A DNA stretch of 64,000 nucleotides from Bacillus paralicheniformis (GTDB lineage: Bacteria > Bacillota > Bacilli > Bacillales > Bacillaceae): positions 62,001-126,000 of the forward strand of contig NZ_LBMN02000035.1 of NCBI RefSeq assembly GCF_001042485.2, read 5' to 3'. This document shows positions 18,475-28,685 of this stretch, one piece after another; the first letter of the stretch is position 1; each line of letters opens with the position of its first letter. Position numbers and translations under genes: made by a program. The notes below the pieces were generated by a model that was not told where the DNA came from, searched no databases, and saw only the letters and a list, made by a program, of their open reading frames with translations.

Positions 18475-18755
18475 AGGAAGAATCTGTTCCATTAAGAAGA
18501 GCTGTTGCGCTTCACTACGATGAAATGAAGGATAAGGCGCCGAAGGTGGTTGCCAAAGGATCGGGATACACGGCGGAGAAGATCATTGAAGAGGCGCAGA
18601 AAGCCGGCGTTCCGATTCAGGAAGATGCGACGCTTGTCGAATTAATGCGCCACTTGGAGCTTGACGATCACATTCCTGAAGCGCTTTACGAAATCGTCGC
18701 CGAGATCTTTTCATTCGTCTATACGCTTGATGAAAAAATGAAAAAGAGGGAATGA
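18471..18755 (+). CDS. ylqH: YlqH, free-standing FlhB C-terminal domain homolog
   Basis: This 94-residue cytoplasmic protein is homologous to the C-terminal domain of flagellar FlhB (this window, 45137-46216). By eye about 30 of 78 aligned residues are identical, including AVAL-YDE, AP--AKG and VAEI---VY. It lacks the membrane part and the self-cleavage motif: where FlhB has NPTH, YlqH has VPLR at residues 6-9. The protein therefore starts almost exactly where autocleaved FlhB would. It overlaps ylqG by ATGA, so the two are made together. In some bacteria such proteins (FlhX/FhlX type) can partly substitute for the FlhB C-terminal fragment; whether YlqH does so is inferred. Confidence 0.9.
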   Translation: MKEESVPLRRAVALHYDEMKDKAPKVVAKGSGYTAEKIIEEAQKAGVPIQEDATLVELMRHLELDDHIPEALYEIVAEIFSFVYTLDEKMKKRE

Positions 18756-18851
18756 CTTTTGAAAAAAAGCCGTTTCCTCTATTAATTTTATATTTTTAAT
18801 AAAATAAAAGTGTGAATGTTTAGAAGGATTTTACGATTTCTCATCGAAACC

Positions 18852-18880
18852 TAGACAATCGATCTATGATTATATAAAAT
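18852..18880 (+). promoter_or_regulatory. sigma-A promoter of sucCD
   Basis: TAGACA at 18852-18857, a 17-base spacer, and TAAAAT at 18875-18880, about 50 bases before sucC. The 175-base gap between ylqH and sucC is AT-rich, and I see no terminator in it. Confidence 0.65.
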
Positions 18881-18930
18881 GAAAGCGCAGTCTATTTTTA
18901 TTTTTGCTACATAAGTTAGGAGGATGGGAA

Positions 18931-20091
18931 ATGAATATCCATGAGTACCAAGGGAAAGAAGTACTCAGACAATACGGAGTGGCTGTTCCGGAAGGTAAAG
19001 TGGCATTTACAGCAGATGAAGCGGTCAAAGCAGCGGAAGCGCTGTCCAGCTCGGTTTATGTCGTGAAAGCTCAAATTCACGCCGGCGGACGCGGTAAAGC
19101 TGGCGGGGTTAAAATTGCAAAATCAAAAGAAGAAGTCAAAGCCTATGCGGATGAATTGTTGGGGAAGACGCTTGTCACTCACCAGACGGGTCCTGACGGC
19201 CAGCAAATAAAACGCTTACTTATTGAAGAAGGCTGCGATATCAAAAAAGAATACTATGTCGGTCTGGTTCTTGACAGGGCGACTTCACGCATCGTGCTGA
19301 TGGCATCCGAAGAAGGCGGCACGGAAATTGAAGAAGTCGCTGAAAAAACGCCGGAAAAAATCGTCAAAGAAGTGATCGATCCGGCTGTCGGACTGCAGGG
19401 TTACCAGGCGAGAAAAATCGCCTTCGCCATCAATATCCCGAAAGAGCTTGTCGGCCAGGCTGTTAAGTTTATGATGGGATTGTACAAGGCGTTTACTGAA
19501 AAAGACTGTTCCATTGCTGAAATCAATCCGCTCGTCGTCACAGGTGACGGAAAAGTCATGGCCCTTGACGCCAAGCTGAACTTTGACAGCAATGCGCTAT
19601 ACAGACAAAAAGACATCTTGGAGTACAGAGATCTCGATGAAGAAGATCCGAAGGAAATCGAAGCATCCAAGTATGATTTAAGCTATATTTCGCTCGATGG
19701 AAACATCGGCTGCATGGTCAACGGAGCGGGGCTTGCGATGTCGACCATGGACATTATCAAGCACTACGGAGGGGAACCGGCCAACTTCCTTGACGTTGGA
19801 GGCGGCGCGACAGCTGAAAAGGTAACGGAAGCGTTCAAGATCATTTTGTCTGATCAAAACGTCAAAGGGATCTTTGTCAATATTTTCGGCGGTATCATGA
19901 AATGCGACGTCATTGCAGAAGGTGTTGTTGAAGCGACGAAACAAGTCGGTCTGACATTGCCGCTTGTCGTTCGCCTTGAAGGCACCAATGTCGATCTCGG
20001 CAAGAAGATCCTCGATGATTCAGGACTCAATATTACGTCTGCGGAATCAATGGCTGACGGCGCGCAGAAAATCGTATCCTTAGTGAAGTAA
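18931..20091 (+). CDS. sucC: Succinyl-CoA synthetase beta subunit (ADP-forming)
   Basis: SucC binds ADP and Mg2+ and, with SucD, converts succinyl-CoA to succinate with substrate-level ATP formation in the TCA cycle. The 386-residue protein begins [17 protein letters not shown]. It has an ATP-grasp domain with [18 protein letters not shown] and AEINPLVVT. The C-terminal flavodoxin-like domain contains [18 protein letters not shown] and NFLDVGGGA. The ATG at 18931 follows TTAGGAGGATG. sucD begins 18 bases downstream. Length is that of the family. Confidence 0.98.
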   Translation: MNIHEYQGKEVLRQYGVAVPEGKVAFTADEAVKAAEALSSSVYVVKAQIHAGGRGKAGGVKIAKSKEEVKAYADELLGKTLVTHQTGPDGQQIKRLLIEEGCDIKKEYYVGLVLDRATSRIVLMASEEGGTEIEEVAEKTPEKIVKEVIDPAVGLQGYQARKIAFAINIPKELVGQAVKFMMGLYKAFTEKDCSIAEINPLVVTGDGKVMALDAKLNFDSNALYRQKDILEYRDLDEEDPKEIEASKYDLSYISLDGNIGCMVNGAGLAMSTMDIIKHYGGEPANFLDVGGGATAEKVTEAFKIILSDQNVKGIFVNIFGGIMKCDVIAEGVVEATKQVGLTLPLVVRLEGTNVDLGKKILDDSGLNITSAESMADGAQKIVSLVK

Positions 20092-20109
20092 GAAAGGCAG
20101 GGGACCAAA

Positions 20110-21012
20110 ATGAGTGTATTTATTAATAAAGACACAAAAGTCATTGTTCAGGGGATAACGGGTTCAACCGCTTTGTTTCACACAAAGCAGATGCTTGAAT
20201 ACGGAACGAAAATTGTCGGCGGAGTCACACCGGGCAAAGGCGGAACAGAGGTTGAAGGGGTGCCTGTGTTCAACACGGTCGAAGAGGCTGTAAAGCAGAC
20301 CGGGGCAAATGCGTCTGTCATTTACGTTCCTGCGGCTTTTGCAGCCGATGCGATTATGGAAGCGACAGATGCTGAGCTTGATCTTGTCATCTGTATTACT
20401 GAGCACATTCCGGTGCTGGATATGGTAAAAGTTAAAAGGTATATGGAAGACAAGAAAACAAGGCTCATCGGTCCGAACTGTCCAGGAGTCATTACGCCTG
20501 AGGAGTGTAAAATCGGGATCATGCCCGGATATATCCATCAAAAAGGCCATGTCGGCGTTGTGTCGCGTTCAGGAACCCTTACATATGAAGCGGTTCATCA
20601 GCTTTCAGAAGCAGGAGTCGGCCAGTCAACGGCAGTGGGCATCGGCGGAGACCCTGTCAACGGGACGAACTTCATCGATGTGCTGAAGGCGTTTAATGAA
20701 GATCCTGATACACATGCGGTAATCATGATCGGCGAAATCGGCGGAACAGCTGAAGAGGAAGCGGCCGAATGGGTGAAAGCCAACATGACCAAACCTGTCG
20801 TCGGTTTCATCGGAGGAAAAACAGCGCCTCCTGGCAAGCGTATGGGGCATGCCGGCGCCATCATTTCCGGAGGAAAAGGAACGGCGGACGAAAAGGTCAA
20901 AACGATGAACGCCTGCGGAATCGAAGTGGCTGAAACGCCTTCTGTTATGGGAGAAACATTGATTAAAGTGCTGAAGGAAAAAGGCCTTTACGAAACGTGT
21001 AAAACACACTGA
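20110..21012 (+). CDS. sucD: Succinyl-CoA synthetase alpha subunit
   Basis: SucD binds CoA in an N-terminal Rossmann domain ([13 protein letters not shown]) and carries the phosphorylated histidine. The 300-residue protein has [19 protein letters not shown] and [13 protein letters not shown]. The active-site [14 protein letters not shown] places the phospho-His at residue 247. The usual length suggests an intact enzyme. It forms a heteromer with SucC encoded immediately upstream, and the unit ends with a strong terminator. Confidence 0.98.
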   Translation: MSVFINKDTKVIVQGITGSTALFHTKQMLEYGTKIVGGVTPGKGGTEVEGVPVFNTVEEAVKQTGANASVIYVPAAFAADAIMEATDAELDLVICITEHIPVLDMVKVKRYMEDKKTRLIGPNCPGVITPEECKIGIMPGYIHQKGHVGVVSRSGTLTYEAVHQLSEAGVGQSTAVGIGGDPVNGTNFIDVLKAFNEDPDTHAVIMIGEIGGTAEEEAAEWVKANMTKPVVGFIGGKTAPPGKRMGHAGAIISGGKGTADEKVKTMNACGIEVAETPSVMGETLIKVLKEKGLYETCKTH

Positions 21013-21022
21013 TCTTAACATG

Positions 21023-21058
21023 AGCAGGAATAGTCCGATTGGTCTATTCCTGCTTTTT
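21023..21058 (+). terminator. Intrinsic terminator after sucD
   Basis: AGCAGGAATAG (21023-21033) pairs perfectly with CTATTCCTGCT (21044-21054), followed by T's. Confidence 0.92.
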
Positions 21059-21124
21059 CATAACTGGTTAAATCGTTTAGTACTTTCAGATTGTTTTGTT
21101 TTAAAAATGTTTGGAGGTTTTTGA

Positions 21125-22027
21125 ATGAACGACAGCAGCGAGCTTTTGATATTGCTCCGCCTTCGCGGCACACTCTCCCCTTCTCTGCTGACCAAGTGGT
21201 GGAAGCAGGATCCTTCCTTGTCTCTTACGGGCGAAAAAAACCATCTTTTAACGAAGCTTTCATTAAAAAGATCAGACTTGTGCTCCATACGAAAACTGGC
21301 GGAACAAGAACTGTCTAATGTTAAACGGCTCATCCGTTCTTACGAAGCGGCTGGAGTCCGCATGGCCGCCATATGTTCCCCCGATTATCCAGCCAGCTTG
21401 AAAACCATTCATGACCCGCCTCCCGTCCTTTTTTTAAAAGGAGATGTTAAACTTCTCAATGAACAAAGACTGATCGGAATCGTCGGAACCCGCAGCCCGT
21501 CATTATACGGAAAAAGAGCAGCGGTTCACCTTGTCAGGGAGCTTTGCAAAAAAAGCTGGACGATCGTCAGCGGCCTTGCAAAAGGAATTGACGGTCTTGC
21601 ACATCAGGAGAGCATCTGTTCAAAGGGAAGGACAATCGGCGTCATCGCGGGCGGATTCAATAGCATTTATCCCCGTGAACACCGCCAGCTCGCCGGTCAA
21701 ATGGCCGAAAACCACCTGCTGGTATCAGAGCACCCTCCCCACGTTAAACCTCAAAAATGGCACTTTCCGATGCGAAATCGGCTGATCAGCGGATTAACGG
21801 AAGGAATCGTTGTCGTCCAGGGAAAGGAAAAGAGCGGGTCGCTCATCACAGCATATCAAGCCCTTGAGCAGGGGCGGGAGGTGTTCGCCGTGCCTGGTCC
21901 GATCTTTGACGCCAACTCTTTCGGTCCTTCAAGGCTGATCCAGGAAGGGGCGAAACTCGTATTGAATATTGAAGATATTTTGAGCGAACTGCCGCCTTCA
22001 CGCACTCAATATCCGGAACCTGTTTAG
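21125..22027 (+). CDS. dprA: DNA processing protein DprA (Smf)
   Basis: DprA binds incoming single-stranded DNA during natural transformation and loads RecA. The 300-residue protein has an N-terminal helical region. The Rossmann-like DprA core follows with IGIVGTRSPSLYGKRAA, IVSGLAKGIDGLAH, GGFNSIYPREH and a PMRNRLISGLTEGIVVVQ segment. The C-terminal winged-helix found in some DprA proteins is absent, as in B. subtilis. TTGGAGG precedes the ATG. I looked for a ComK box (AAAA-N5-TTTT pairs) in the 66-base upstream gap and found none I would defend. Confidence 0.95.
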   Translation: MNDSSELLILLRLRGTLSPSLLTKWWKQDPSLSLTGEKNHLLTKLSLKRSDLCSIRKLAEQELSNVKRLIRSYEAAGVRMAAICSPDYPASLKTIHDPPPVLFLKGDVKLLNEQRLIGIVGTRSPSLYGKRAAVHLVRELCKKSWTIVSGLAKGIDGLAHQESICSKGRTIGVIAGGFNSIYPREHRQLAGQMAENHLLVSEHPPHVKPQKWHFPMRNRLISGLTEGIVVVQGKEKSGSLITAYQALEQGREVFAVPGPIFDANSFGPSRLIQEGAKLVLNIEDILSELPPSRTQYPEPV

Positions 22028-22036
22028 AATTATCGT

Positions 22037-22066
22037 TTGACAAACTGTATTGTAATATTTAATAAT
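22037..22066 (+). promoter_or_regulatory. sigma-A promoter of topA
   Basis: A perfect TTGACA at 22037-22042, an 18-base spacer, and AATAAT at 22061-22066. It lies ten bases after the dprA stop and would give a leader of about 160 bases before topA. Confidence 0.65.
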
Positions 22067-22231
22067 AGTGAGGATTTCAAGTTTAAACGCTTTAATCGGC
22101 GTTCAACATATAGAAGGATTAAATCAGACACTTTTCGTAAAAATAATGATTATATAAACGACGATTATGCTGAATACAATAAAAAGGCTAAATTGAAAAG
22201 AGAGAGAACACCTCTTGAGGGGGATAATGTT

Positions 22232-24307
22232 ATGTCCGAATACTTAGTCATCGTGGAATCGCCTGCAAAGGCAAAAACGATTGAGCGATACTTAGGAAAA
22301 AAATATAAAGTGAAAGCTTCGATGGGACACGTCAGAGACTTGCCGAAAAGCCAGATGGGCGTTGACATCGAGCAGAACTTTGAACCAAAATACATCACGA
22401 TCCGCGGGAAAGGCCCCGTGTTAAAAGAATTAAAAACGGCCGCCAAAAAGGCAAAAAAAGTCTATCTCGCAGCCGACCCCGACAGGGAAGGGGAAGCGAT
22501 CGCGTGGCATTTGGCACACAGCCTTGATCTGGATCTGAATTCCGACTGCCGCGTCGTATTTAATGAGATTACAAAAGATGCGATCAAAGATTCATTTAAG
22601 CATCCGCGCATGATCAATATGGATCTTGTCGACGCCCAGCAGGCGAGAAGAATTCTGGACCGCCTTGTAGGGTACAAAATCAGCCCGATTTTATGGAAAA
22701 AAGTAAAAAAAGGCTTGAGTGCGGGACGTGTCCAATCTGTTGCACTCCGCCTTATCATTGACAGAGAAAAAGAAATCAACGATTTTAAACCTGAAGAATA
22801 TTGGACCATTGAAGGGTCTTTTCTCAAAGGCAAAGAAACATTTGAAGCGAGTTTCTTCGGAATAAACGGCGAAAAGCACCAGCTGAAAAGCGAAGAAGAT
22901 GTAAAACAAATCCTCTCCCAGATCAAAGGGAACAAATTTGAGGTTAAAAAGGTTACGAAAAAAGAACGGAAGCGGAACCCTGCGCTCCCGTTTACAACAT
23001 CGACGCTTCAGCAGGAAGCGGCGCGTAAATTAAATTTCCGGGCAAAGAAAACGATGATGATCGCCCAGCAGCTTTATGAAGGAATCGATCTCGGCAAAGA
23101 AGGAACTGTCGGGTTAATCACTTATATGAGAACGGATTCAACCCGCATCTCGAATACAGCTCAAGAAGAAGCGGCATCATTCATCGGCGAACAGTACGGA
23201 AAAGAATTTTTGGGGAGCAAGCGAAAACCTGCCAAAAAGAATGAAAACGCCCAGGATGCCCACGAAGCGATCAGGCCGACCTCGGTGCTCAGAAAGCCTT
23301 CCGATCTGAAGGCGGTATTGGGAAGAGACCAGCTTCGACTATACAAGCTGATCTGGGAGCGCTTTGTCGCAAGCCAGATGGCTCCGGCGACACTCGATAC
23401 GATGAGCGTCGATCTTGAAAACAACGGGTTGACATTTCGGGCGAACGGCAGTAAAGTCAAGTTTTCAGGTTTCATGAAGGTGTACGTTGAAGGAAAAGAC
23501 GATCAGATGGAAGAGAAGAATAAGATGCTTCCGGATCTCGCTGAAGGCGACACCGTTCTTTCAAAAGATATCGAACCCGAACAGCACTTCACACAGCCGC
23601 CTCCGCGCTATACGGAAGCAAGGCTGGTCAAAACGCTTGAAGAGCTGGGAATCGGCCGTCCGTCGACTTACGCGCCGACGCTTGACACAATTCAAAAGCG
23701 CGGGTATGTTGCCCTTGATAACAAACGCTTTATCCCGACTGAACTCGGTCAAATCGTGCTTGACTTGATCATGGAGTTTTTCCCTGAGATCATTAATGTT
23801 GAGTTCACCGCCAAAATGGAAAAAGAGCTTGATGACGTTGAAGACGGAAACATTCAATGGGTGCAGATCATCGATTCCTTTTACAAGGACTTTGAAAAAC
23901 GCGTTGAAAAGGCGGAAGCCGAGATGCAGGAAGTGGAAATCGAACCGGAGTATGCGGGTGTGGACTGTGAAGAGTGCGGCCACCCGATGGTCTATAAAAT
24001 GGGCCGCTACGGCAAATTTATGGCCTGCTCCAATTTTCCGGACTGCCGCAACACCAAGCCGATTGTAAAAGAGATCGGGGTCAAATGCCCTTCATGCAAA
24101 ACCGGCAACATCGTCGAGCGCAAATCGAAAAAACGCCGTATTTTTTACGGCTGTGACCGCTATCCTGAATGCGAATTCGTATCATGGGATAAACCGCTTG
24201 AACGGAAATGTCCGAAATGTGAGGACATGCTTGTCGAGAAAAAGCTCAAAAAAGGCGTTCAAGTGCAGTGCGTGAATTGCGATTATAAGGAAGAACAACA
24301 AAAGTAG
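22232..24307 (+). CDS. topA: DNA topoisomerase I
   Basis: This type IA topoisomerase relaxes negative supercoils. The 691-residue protein starts [20 protein letters not shown]. It has a Toprim domain with the acidic motif DPDREGEA (82-89), and the active-site Tyr298 in [13 protein letters not shown]. The C-terminal part has three Cys4 zinc ribbons (CEECGHP...CSNFPDC; CPSC...CDRYPEC; CPKC...CVNC). The frame is open upstream to 22037, but the start at 22232 is chosen for its GAGGGGGAT ribosome binding site and exact family length. A terminator follows. Confidence 0.98.
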   Translation: MSEYLVIVESPAKAKTIERYLGKKYKVKASMGHVRDLPKSQMGVDIEQNFEPKYITIRGKGPVLKELKTAAKKAKKVYLAADPDREGEAIAWHLAHSLDLDLNSDCRVVFNEITKDAIKDSFKHPRMINMDLVDAQQARRILDRLVGYKISPILWKKVKKGLSAGRVQSVALRLIIDREKEINDFKPEEYWTIEGSFLKGKETFEASFFGINGEKHQLKSEEDVKQILSQIKGNKFEVKKVTKKERKRNPALPFTTSTLQQEAARKLNFRAKKTMMIAQQLYEGIDLGKEGTVGLITYMRTDSTRISNTAQEEAASFIGEQYGKEFLGSKRKPAKKNENAQDAHEAIRPTSVLRKPSDLKAVLGRDQLRLYKLIWERFVASQMAPATLDTMSVDLENNGLTFRANGSKVKFSGFMKVYVEGKDDQMEEKNKMLPDLAEGDTVLSKDIEPEQHFTQPPPRYTEARLVKTLEELGIGRPSTYAPTLDTIQKRGYVALDNKRFIPTELGQIVLDLIMEFFPEIINVEFTAKMEKELDDVEDGNIQWVQIIDSFYKDFEKRVEKAEAEMQEVEIEPEYAGVDCEECGHPMVYKMGRYGKFMACSNFPDCRNTKPIVKEIGVKCPSCKTGNIVERKSKKRRIFYGCDRYPECEFVSWDKPLERKCPKCEDMLVEKKLKKGVQVQCVNCDYKEEQQK

Positions 24308-24308
24308 C

Positions 24309-24336
24309 GGTGAGCAGGGCTTTGCTCACCTTCTTT
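24309..24336 (+). terminator. Intrinsic terminator after topA
   Basis: GGTGAGCA (24309-24316) pairs with TGCTCACC (24323-24330), loop GGGCTT, followed by TTCTTT. Confidence 0.8.
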
Positions 24337-24382
24337 GTTGTGTTAAAAGATGAAGTCAACTCATAAATTAGGAGATGTGAAT

Positions 24383-25687
24383 ATGAATCAAACAGTAAAT
24401 GTCATCGGTGCAGGACTTGCCGGAAGCGAAGCTGCATGGCAGCTTGCCAAGCGAGGTATCAATGTCCGTTTATACGAAATGAGGCCTGTTAAACAAACGC
24501 CGGCACACCATACAGATAAATTCGCAGAACTTGTCTGCAGCAACTCGCTTCGGGCGAATTCATTAACGAACGCTGTCGGTGTATTAAAGGAAGAAATGCG
24601 GGTTCTTGACTCGGCCATCATCGCTGCTGCTGACGAATGTTCTGTTCCTGCCGGCGGTGCGCTTGCCGTAGACAGGCATGAATTTGCCGCAAACGTTACC
24701 GAAAAAGTAAAGAATCATCCGAATGTGACTGTGCTCAATGAAGAAGTCACGGAAATACCGGAAGGACCGACTATTATTGCAACAGGACCGCTGACGTCAG
24801 AATCGCTTTCCGCGAAGCTCCGGGAGCTGACAGGAGAGGACTATCTGTACTTTTATGACGCCGCTGCGCCGATAGTTGAGAAAGACAGCCTTGACATGGA
24901 TAAAGTCTATTTGAAATCCCGCTATGACAAAGGGGAGGCAGCGTATTTGAACTGTCCGATGACTGAAGAAGAGTTTGACAGATTTTATGACGCCCTTGTG
25001 TCTGCAGAAACTGTTCCATTGAAAGAATTTGAAAAGGAAATCTTCTTTGAAGGCTGCATGCCGATTGAAGTCATGGCGAAGCGCGGCAAAAAAACGATGC
25101 TGTTCGGCCCGATGAAGCCTGTCGGTCTTGAAGATCCCAAAACAGGAAAGCGTCCATACGCCGTTGTGCAGCTGCGCCAAGATGATGCAGCCGGCACGCT
25201 TTACAATATCGTCGGTTTTCAGACCCATCTCAAATGGGGCGACCAAAAGGAAGTGCTCCGCCTCATTCCGGGACTGGAACAAGCTGAAATCGTCCGCTAC
25301 GGCGTAATGCACAGAAATACGTTCATCAACTCGCCGAGTCTTTTAAAAGCGACCTACCAGTTTAAAAAACGGGACGATCTGTTTTTCGCCGGCCAAATGA
25401 CAGGTGTTGAAGGGTATGTTGAATCAGCGGCTTCAGGTCTTGTTGCCGGAATAAATGCGGCTCGGCTCATTCAGGGAAAAGAACCGGTCACTTTTTCAAA
25501 TGAAACAGCGATCGGCAGCATGGCCCATTACATCACGGAAACAAACAAGAAAAACTTCCAGCCGATGAATGCGAACTTCGGTCTGTTCAAGGAATTGGGG
25601 GTTAAAATTAAAAACAAGCAGGAACGAAATGAACAGTTTGCTTCGCGCGCATTGGAGACAATTCAAAATATTTCGAAAACGCTATAG
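24383..25687 (+). CDS. trmFO: Folate-dependent tRNA (uracil54-C5)-methyltransferase TrmFO
   Basis: TrmFO uses methylene-tetrahydrofolate and FADH2 to make m5U54 in the T-loop of tRNAs in most Gram-positive bacteria. The 434-residue protein opens with an FAD-binding [15 protein letters not shown] (GxGxxG at 9-14). It contains [23 protein letters not shown]-type family sequence (about 50-72), a conserved [15 protein letters not shown] with a key Cys, and [19 protein letters not shown] near the C-terminus. The ATG at 24383 follows GGAGATG. The old name is gid. It stands between topA and the codY group, as in other Bacillus. Confidence 0.97.
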   Translation: MNQTVNVIGAGLAGSEAAWQLAKRGINVRLYEMRPVKQTPAHHTDKFAELVCSNSLRANSLTNAVGVLKEEMRVLDSAIIAAADECSVPAGGALAVDRHEFAANVTEKVKNHPNVTVLNEEVTEIPEGPTIIATGPLTSESLSAKLRELTGEDYLYFYDAAAPIVEKDSLDMDKVYLKSRYDKGEAAYLNCPMTEEEFDRFYDALVSAETVPLKEFEKEIFFEGCMPIEVMAKRGKKTMLFGPMKPVGLEDPKTGKRPYAVVQLRQDDAAGTLYNIVGFQTHLKWGDQKEVLRLIPGLEQAEIVRYGVMHRNTFINSPSLLKATYQFKKRDDLFFAGQMTGVEGYVESAASGLVAGINAARLIQGKEPVTFSNETAIGSMAHYITETNKKNFQPMNANFGLFKELGVKIKNKQERNEQFASRALETIQNISKTL

Positions 25688-25694
25688 TTATTCA

Positions 25695-25722
25695 TTGCCA
25701 GATGAACTTGTTATGTGATAAC
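25695..25722 (+). promoter_or_regulatory. Candidate promoter of the xerC-hslVU-codY operon
   Basis: TTGCCA at 25695-25700, a 16-base spacer, and GATAAC at 25717-25722 with TG at 25714-25715. The -10 matches the consensus at four of six positions, so this is a moderate call. Confidence 0.45.
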
Positions 25723-25753
25723 ATTTAAAAGCCCTTTTCGAAGAGGTGTAATG

Positions 25754-26668
25754 ATGGCAAATGTTAAGAATTTTTTAACTTTATTCATTGAATATTTACA
25801 AATAGAAAAGAATTATTCAAAATATACAATTGTGGGTTACATTTCTTCTATTGAAGACTTTGAACGCTTTTTACAAGTTCAGGGCATAAAAGGTTTTGAA
25901 GACGTGACTTATCCGGATGTGAGAATTTTCTTGACGGAAGCGCATGAAAAAGGGCTTACTCGCAGGACGATCAGCAAGAAAATTTCGGCTCTGCGAAGCT
26001 TCTATAAATTTTTATTAAGGGAAAAAATGGTAAAAGAAAACCCGTTTCTGCTTGTCAGTCTTCCGAAACAGGATAAACGGATTCCAAAATTTTTATATGA
26101 AAAAGAACTTGAAGAACTGTTTGAGGTTTCGGACTTGAGTACACCGCTCGGTCAAAGGAATCAGGCGCTCTTGGAACTTCTTTACGCAACAGGCATGCGG
26201 GTAAGCGAACTTTGCAGCCTGAAGGAATCCGATTTGGATCTGTTTTTAGATACGGTTTTGGTTCACGGGAAAGGCAGGAAGCAAAGGTATATTCCATTTG
26301 GTTCATTCGCCCGGGAGGCTTTGGATCTGTATTTGCAAAATGGAAGACGCATCCTTCTGTTAAAAGCGAAAGAGCCCTGTCCTTTTATTTTTTTGAATCA
26401 AAGGGGCGGGCCCTTAACCCCGAGGGGGGTTCGTTACATTTTGGGAGAACTGGTCAAGAAGACTTCGGGTACATTACATATACATCCGCATATGCTCCGC
26501 CATACTTTTGCCACCCATTTGTTAAATGAGGGTGCGGATCTCAGGAGCGTTCAGGAACTGCTTGGGCATTCAAACCTTTCTTCAACCCAGGTGTATACGC
26601 ATGTATCTAAAGATATGCTCAGAAAGACATATATGTCTCATCACCCTCGGGCGCATAAAGGGAAATAA
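25754..26668 (+). CDS. xerC: Tyrosine recombinase XerC (CodV)
   Basis: XerC resolves chromosome dimers at dif together with XerD/RipX. The 304-residue protein has an N-terminal SAM-like core-binding domain. The catalytic domain has the full set Arg149 (ATGMRVSEL), Lys173, His246-Arg249 (HPHMLRHTF), His272 and nucleophile Tyr281 (QVYTHV). Tandem ATGs occur at 25751 and 25754; the second has better spacing from AGAGGTG and gives the family length. hslV follows after 13 bases, so it is first in the xerC-hslV-hslU-codY operon. Confidence 0.97.
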   Translation: MANVKNFLTLFIEYLQIEKNYSKYTIVGYISSIEDFERFLQVQGIKGFEDVTYPDVRIFLTEAHEKGLTRRTISKKISALRSFYKFLLREKMVKENPFLLVSLPKQDKRIPKFLYEKELEELFEVSDLSTPLGQRNQALLELLYATGMRVSELCSLKESDLDLFLDTVLVHGKGRKQRYIPFGSFAREALDLYLQNGRRILLLKAKEPCPFIFLNQRGGPLTPRGVRYILGELVKKTSGTLHIHPHMLRHTFATHLLNEGADLRSVQELLGHSNLSSTQVYTHVSKDMLRKTYMSHHPRAHKGK

Positions 26669-26681
26669 AGGAGGTTCTTTT

Positions 26682-27227
26682 ATGTCATCTTTTCACGCAA
26701 CGACGATATTCGCCGTCCAGCACAACGGAAAAAGCGCGATGGCGGGAGACGGCCAGGTTACGTTCGGTCAGGCTGTCGTCATGAAGCATACCGCTAGAAA
26801 GGTAAGAAAGCTCTTCAACGGGAAAGTCATTGCCGGCTTTGCCGGTTCTGTTGCGGACGCTTTCACGCTCTTTGAAATGTTTGAAGCGAAGCTTGAAGAG
26901 TACAACGGCAATTTACAGCGTGCGGCAGTCGAGCTTGCAAAAGAGTGGCGAAGCGATAAAGTCCTCAGAAAGCTTGAGGCGATGCTGATCGTCATGAACG
27001 CTGACAGCATGCTGCTCGTTTCCGGAACAGGCGAGGTGATTGAACCTGACGACGGCATTTTGGCGATCGGCTCAGGCGGAAACTATGCCCTGGCAGCCGG
27101 AAGGGCGTTGAAACGTCATGCAGGCGGCCAGCTTGACGCAAGAGCGATTGCGAGGGCCTCACTTGAAACCGCGGGCGAAATCTGTGTGTATACGAACGAT
27201 CAGATCATTGTAGAAGAACTTGAATAG
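26682..27227 (+). CDS. hslV: ATP-dependent protease subunit HslV (ClpQ/CodW)
   Basis: HslV is the peptidase of the two-component ClpYQ proteasome-like protease. The 181-residue protein begins [13 protein letters not shown]. Most HslV proteins expose an N-terminal Thr right after the Met, whereas here Met is followed by SSFHA before the TT pair. This is the Bacillus form, for which an N-terminal Ser nucleophile has been reported. GDGQVTFG and the [14 protein letters not shown] segment are family hallmarks. AAAGGAGG precedes the ATG at 26682; the frame is open upstream inside xerC but has no family similarity there. Confidence 0.97.
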   Translation: MSSFHATTIFAVQHNGKSAMAGDGQVTFGQAVVMKHTARKVRKLFNGKVIAGFAGSVADAFTLFEMFEAKLEEYNGNLQRAAVELAKEWRSDKVLRKLEAMLIVMNADSMLLVSGTGEVIEPDDGILAIGSGGNYALAAGRALKRHAGGQLDARAIARASLETAGEICVYTNDQIIVEELE

Positions 27228-27243
27228 AAAGGATATGAGGCAT

Positions 27244-28647
27244 ATGGAAAAAAAGCCGCTGACTCCTAGGCAGATCGTCGAAAGGCTTGATCAATACATC
27301 GTCGGCCAGCTCGATGCGAAAAAAGCGGTCGCCGTGGCATTGAGGAACCGCTACAGAAGAAGTCTTCTTGATGAAAAACTGCGCGAAGAAATCGTTCCGA
27401 AAAACATATTGATGATGGGTCCGACAGGTGTGGGAAAAACCGAGATTGCAAGGCGAATCGCGAAGCTCGTCGGCGCTCCGTTCGTCAAAATCGAAGCGAC
27501 GAAGTTCACGGAAGTCGGTTATGTGGGCAGAGATGTTGAATCGATGGTCAGGGATCTTGTGGAAACGTCAATCCGCCTCGTCAAAGAGGAAAAAATGAAC
27601 GAAGTGAAAGGCATCGCCGAAGAAAACGCAAATAAACGCCTCGTCCGCCTGCTTGTACCGGGAAGAAAAAAACAGTCAGGTGCGAAAAATCCTTTTGAAA
27701 TGCTGTTTGGCGGAAATCAGGATCAAGAGACGAATGAAGCGGAAAAGCATGAAGACACGGATATCGAAAACAACCGGAAGCGGATTGCACATCAGCTTGC
27801 TCTCGGCGAGCTTGAAGACCATTATGTCACCGTGGAGGTGGAGGAGCAGCAGCCATCCATGTTTGATATGCTCCAAGGCTCGGGTATGGAACAGATGGGC
27901 ATGAACATGCAGGATGCGCTCAGCAGCCTGATGCCGAAAAAGAAAAAGCGCCGCAAGCTGACGGTTAGGGAAGCACGAAAAGTGCTGACGAATGAAGAAG
28001 CGGCAAAGCTCATCGATATGGACGAAGCTGCCCAGGAGGCCGTCCTGAGAGCCGAACAGTCGGGAATCATCTTTATCGATGAGATCGATAAAATCGCCAA
28101 AAAGAGCGGTGCTTCTTCATCGGCCGACGTCTCAAGAGAGGGCGTGCAGCGCGATATTCTTCCGATTGTAGAAGGCTCTACCGTCATGACAAAGTACGGT
28201 GCAGTCAAAACGGATCACGTGCTGTTCATCGCTGCAGGTGCATTCCATATGGCGAAGCCTTCAGATCTAATTCCAGAGCTGCAGGGACGCTTTCCGATCC
28301 GCGTTGAGCTTCAAAAGCTGAGCATCGATGATTTTGTGAAAATCTTAACTGAGCCTGACAACGCTCTTCTAAAGCAGTATAAGGCTTTATTGAAGACGGA
28401 AGGTATATCTCTTGAATTTTCTGACGATGCTATTCGTAAGATTGCAGAAGTGGCTTATCATGTGAACCAGGACACAGACAATATCGGGGCGAGAAGGCTT
28501 CACACCATTTTGGAACGGCTTTTGGAAGAACTGTCATTCGAGGCTCCGGATGTAACGATGGAGGAAGTTGTCATCACGCCTCAATATGTTGAAGAAAAGC
28601 TCGGTTCGATCGCTAAGAATAAGGATTTAAGCCAGTTTATTTTATAA
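27244..28647 (+). CDS. hslU: ATP-dependent protease ATPase subunit HslU (ClpY/CodX)
   Basis: HslU is the AAA+ unfoldase ring that feeds substrates to HslV. The 467-residue protein has [20 protein letters not shown] at the N-terminus and Walker A GPTGVGKT (59-66). The pore-loop region has GYVGRDVES, and a variable intermediate (I) domain follows at about 110-240 with low-complexity E/K stretches. Walker B is [11 protein letters not shown], and the C-terminal sensor-2 motif is [11 protein letters not shown]. The conserved C-terminus LSQFIL inserts into HslV. The ATG at 27244 starts 16 bases after hslV. Confidence 0.98.
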   Translation: MEKKPLTPRQIVERLDQYIVGQLDAKKAVAVALRNRYRRSLLDEKLREEIVPKNILMMGPTGVGKTEIARRIAKLVGAPFVKIEATKFTEVGYVGRDVESMVRDLVETSIRLVKEEKMNEVKGIAEENANKRLVRLLVPGRKKQSGAKNPFEMLFGGNQDQETNEAEKHEDTDIENNRKRIAHQLALGELEDHYVTVEVEEQQPSMFDMLQGSGMEQMGMNMQDALSSLMPKKKKRRKLTVREARKVLTNEEAAKLIDMDEAAQEAVLRAEQSGIIFIDEIDKIAKKSGASSSADVSREGVQRDILPIVEGSTVMTKYGAVKTDHVLFIAAGAFHMAKPSDLIPELQGRFPIRVELQKLSIDDFVKILTEPDNALLKQYKALLKTEGISLEFSDDAIRKIAEVAYHVNQDTDNIGARRLHTILERLLEELSFEAPDVTMEEVVITPQYVEEKLGSIAKNKDLSQFIL

Positions 28648-28685
28648 ACAATTAAATAAGAGTAATTTAGGAGGATCAATTTATT

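Noticed and set aside
21059-21124. ComK box before dprA
   Set aside because: No pair of AAAA-N5-TTTT motifs at accepted spacing was found.
22037-22231. In-frame N-terminal extension of topA by 65 codons
   Set aside because: The added residues overlap the promoter, have no family similarity, and the ATG at 22232 has the proper ribosome binding site and family length.
26526-26681. Upstream extension of the hslV frame inside xerC
   Set aside because: No HslV similarity before MSSFHA; AAAGGAGG stands directly before 26682.
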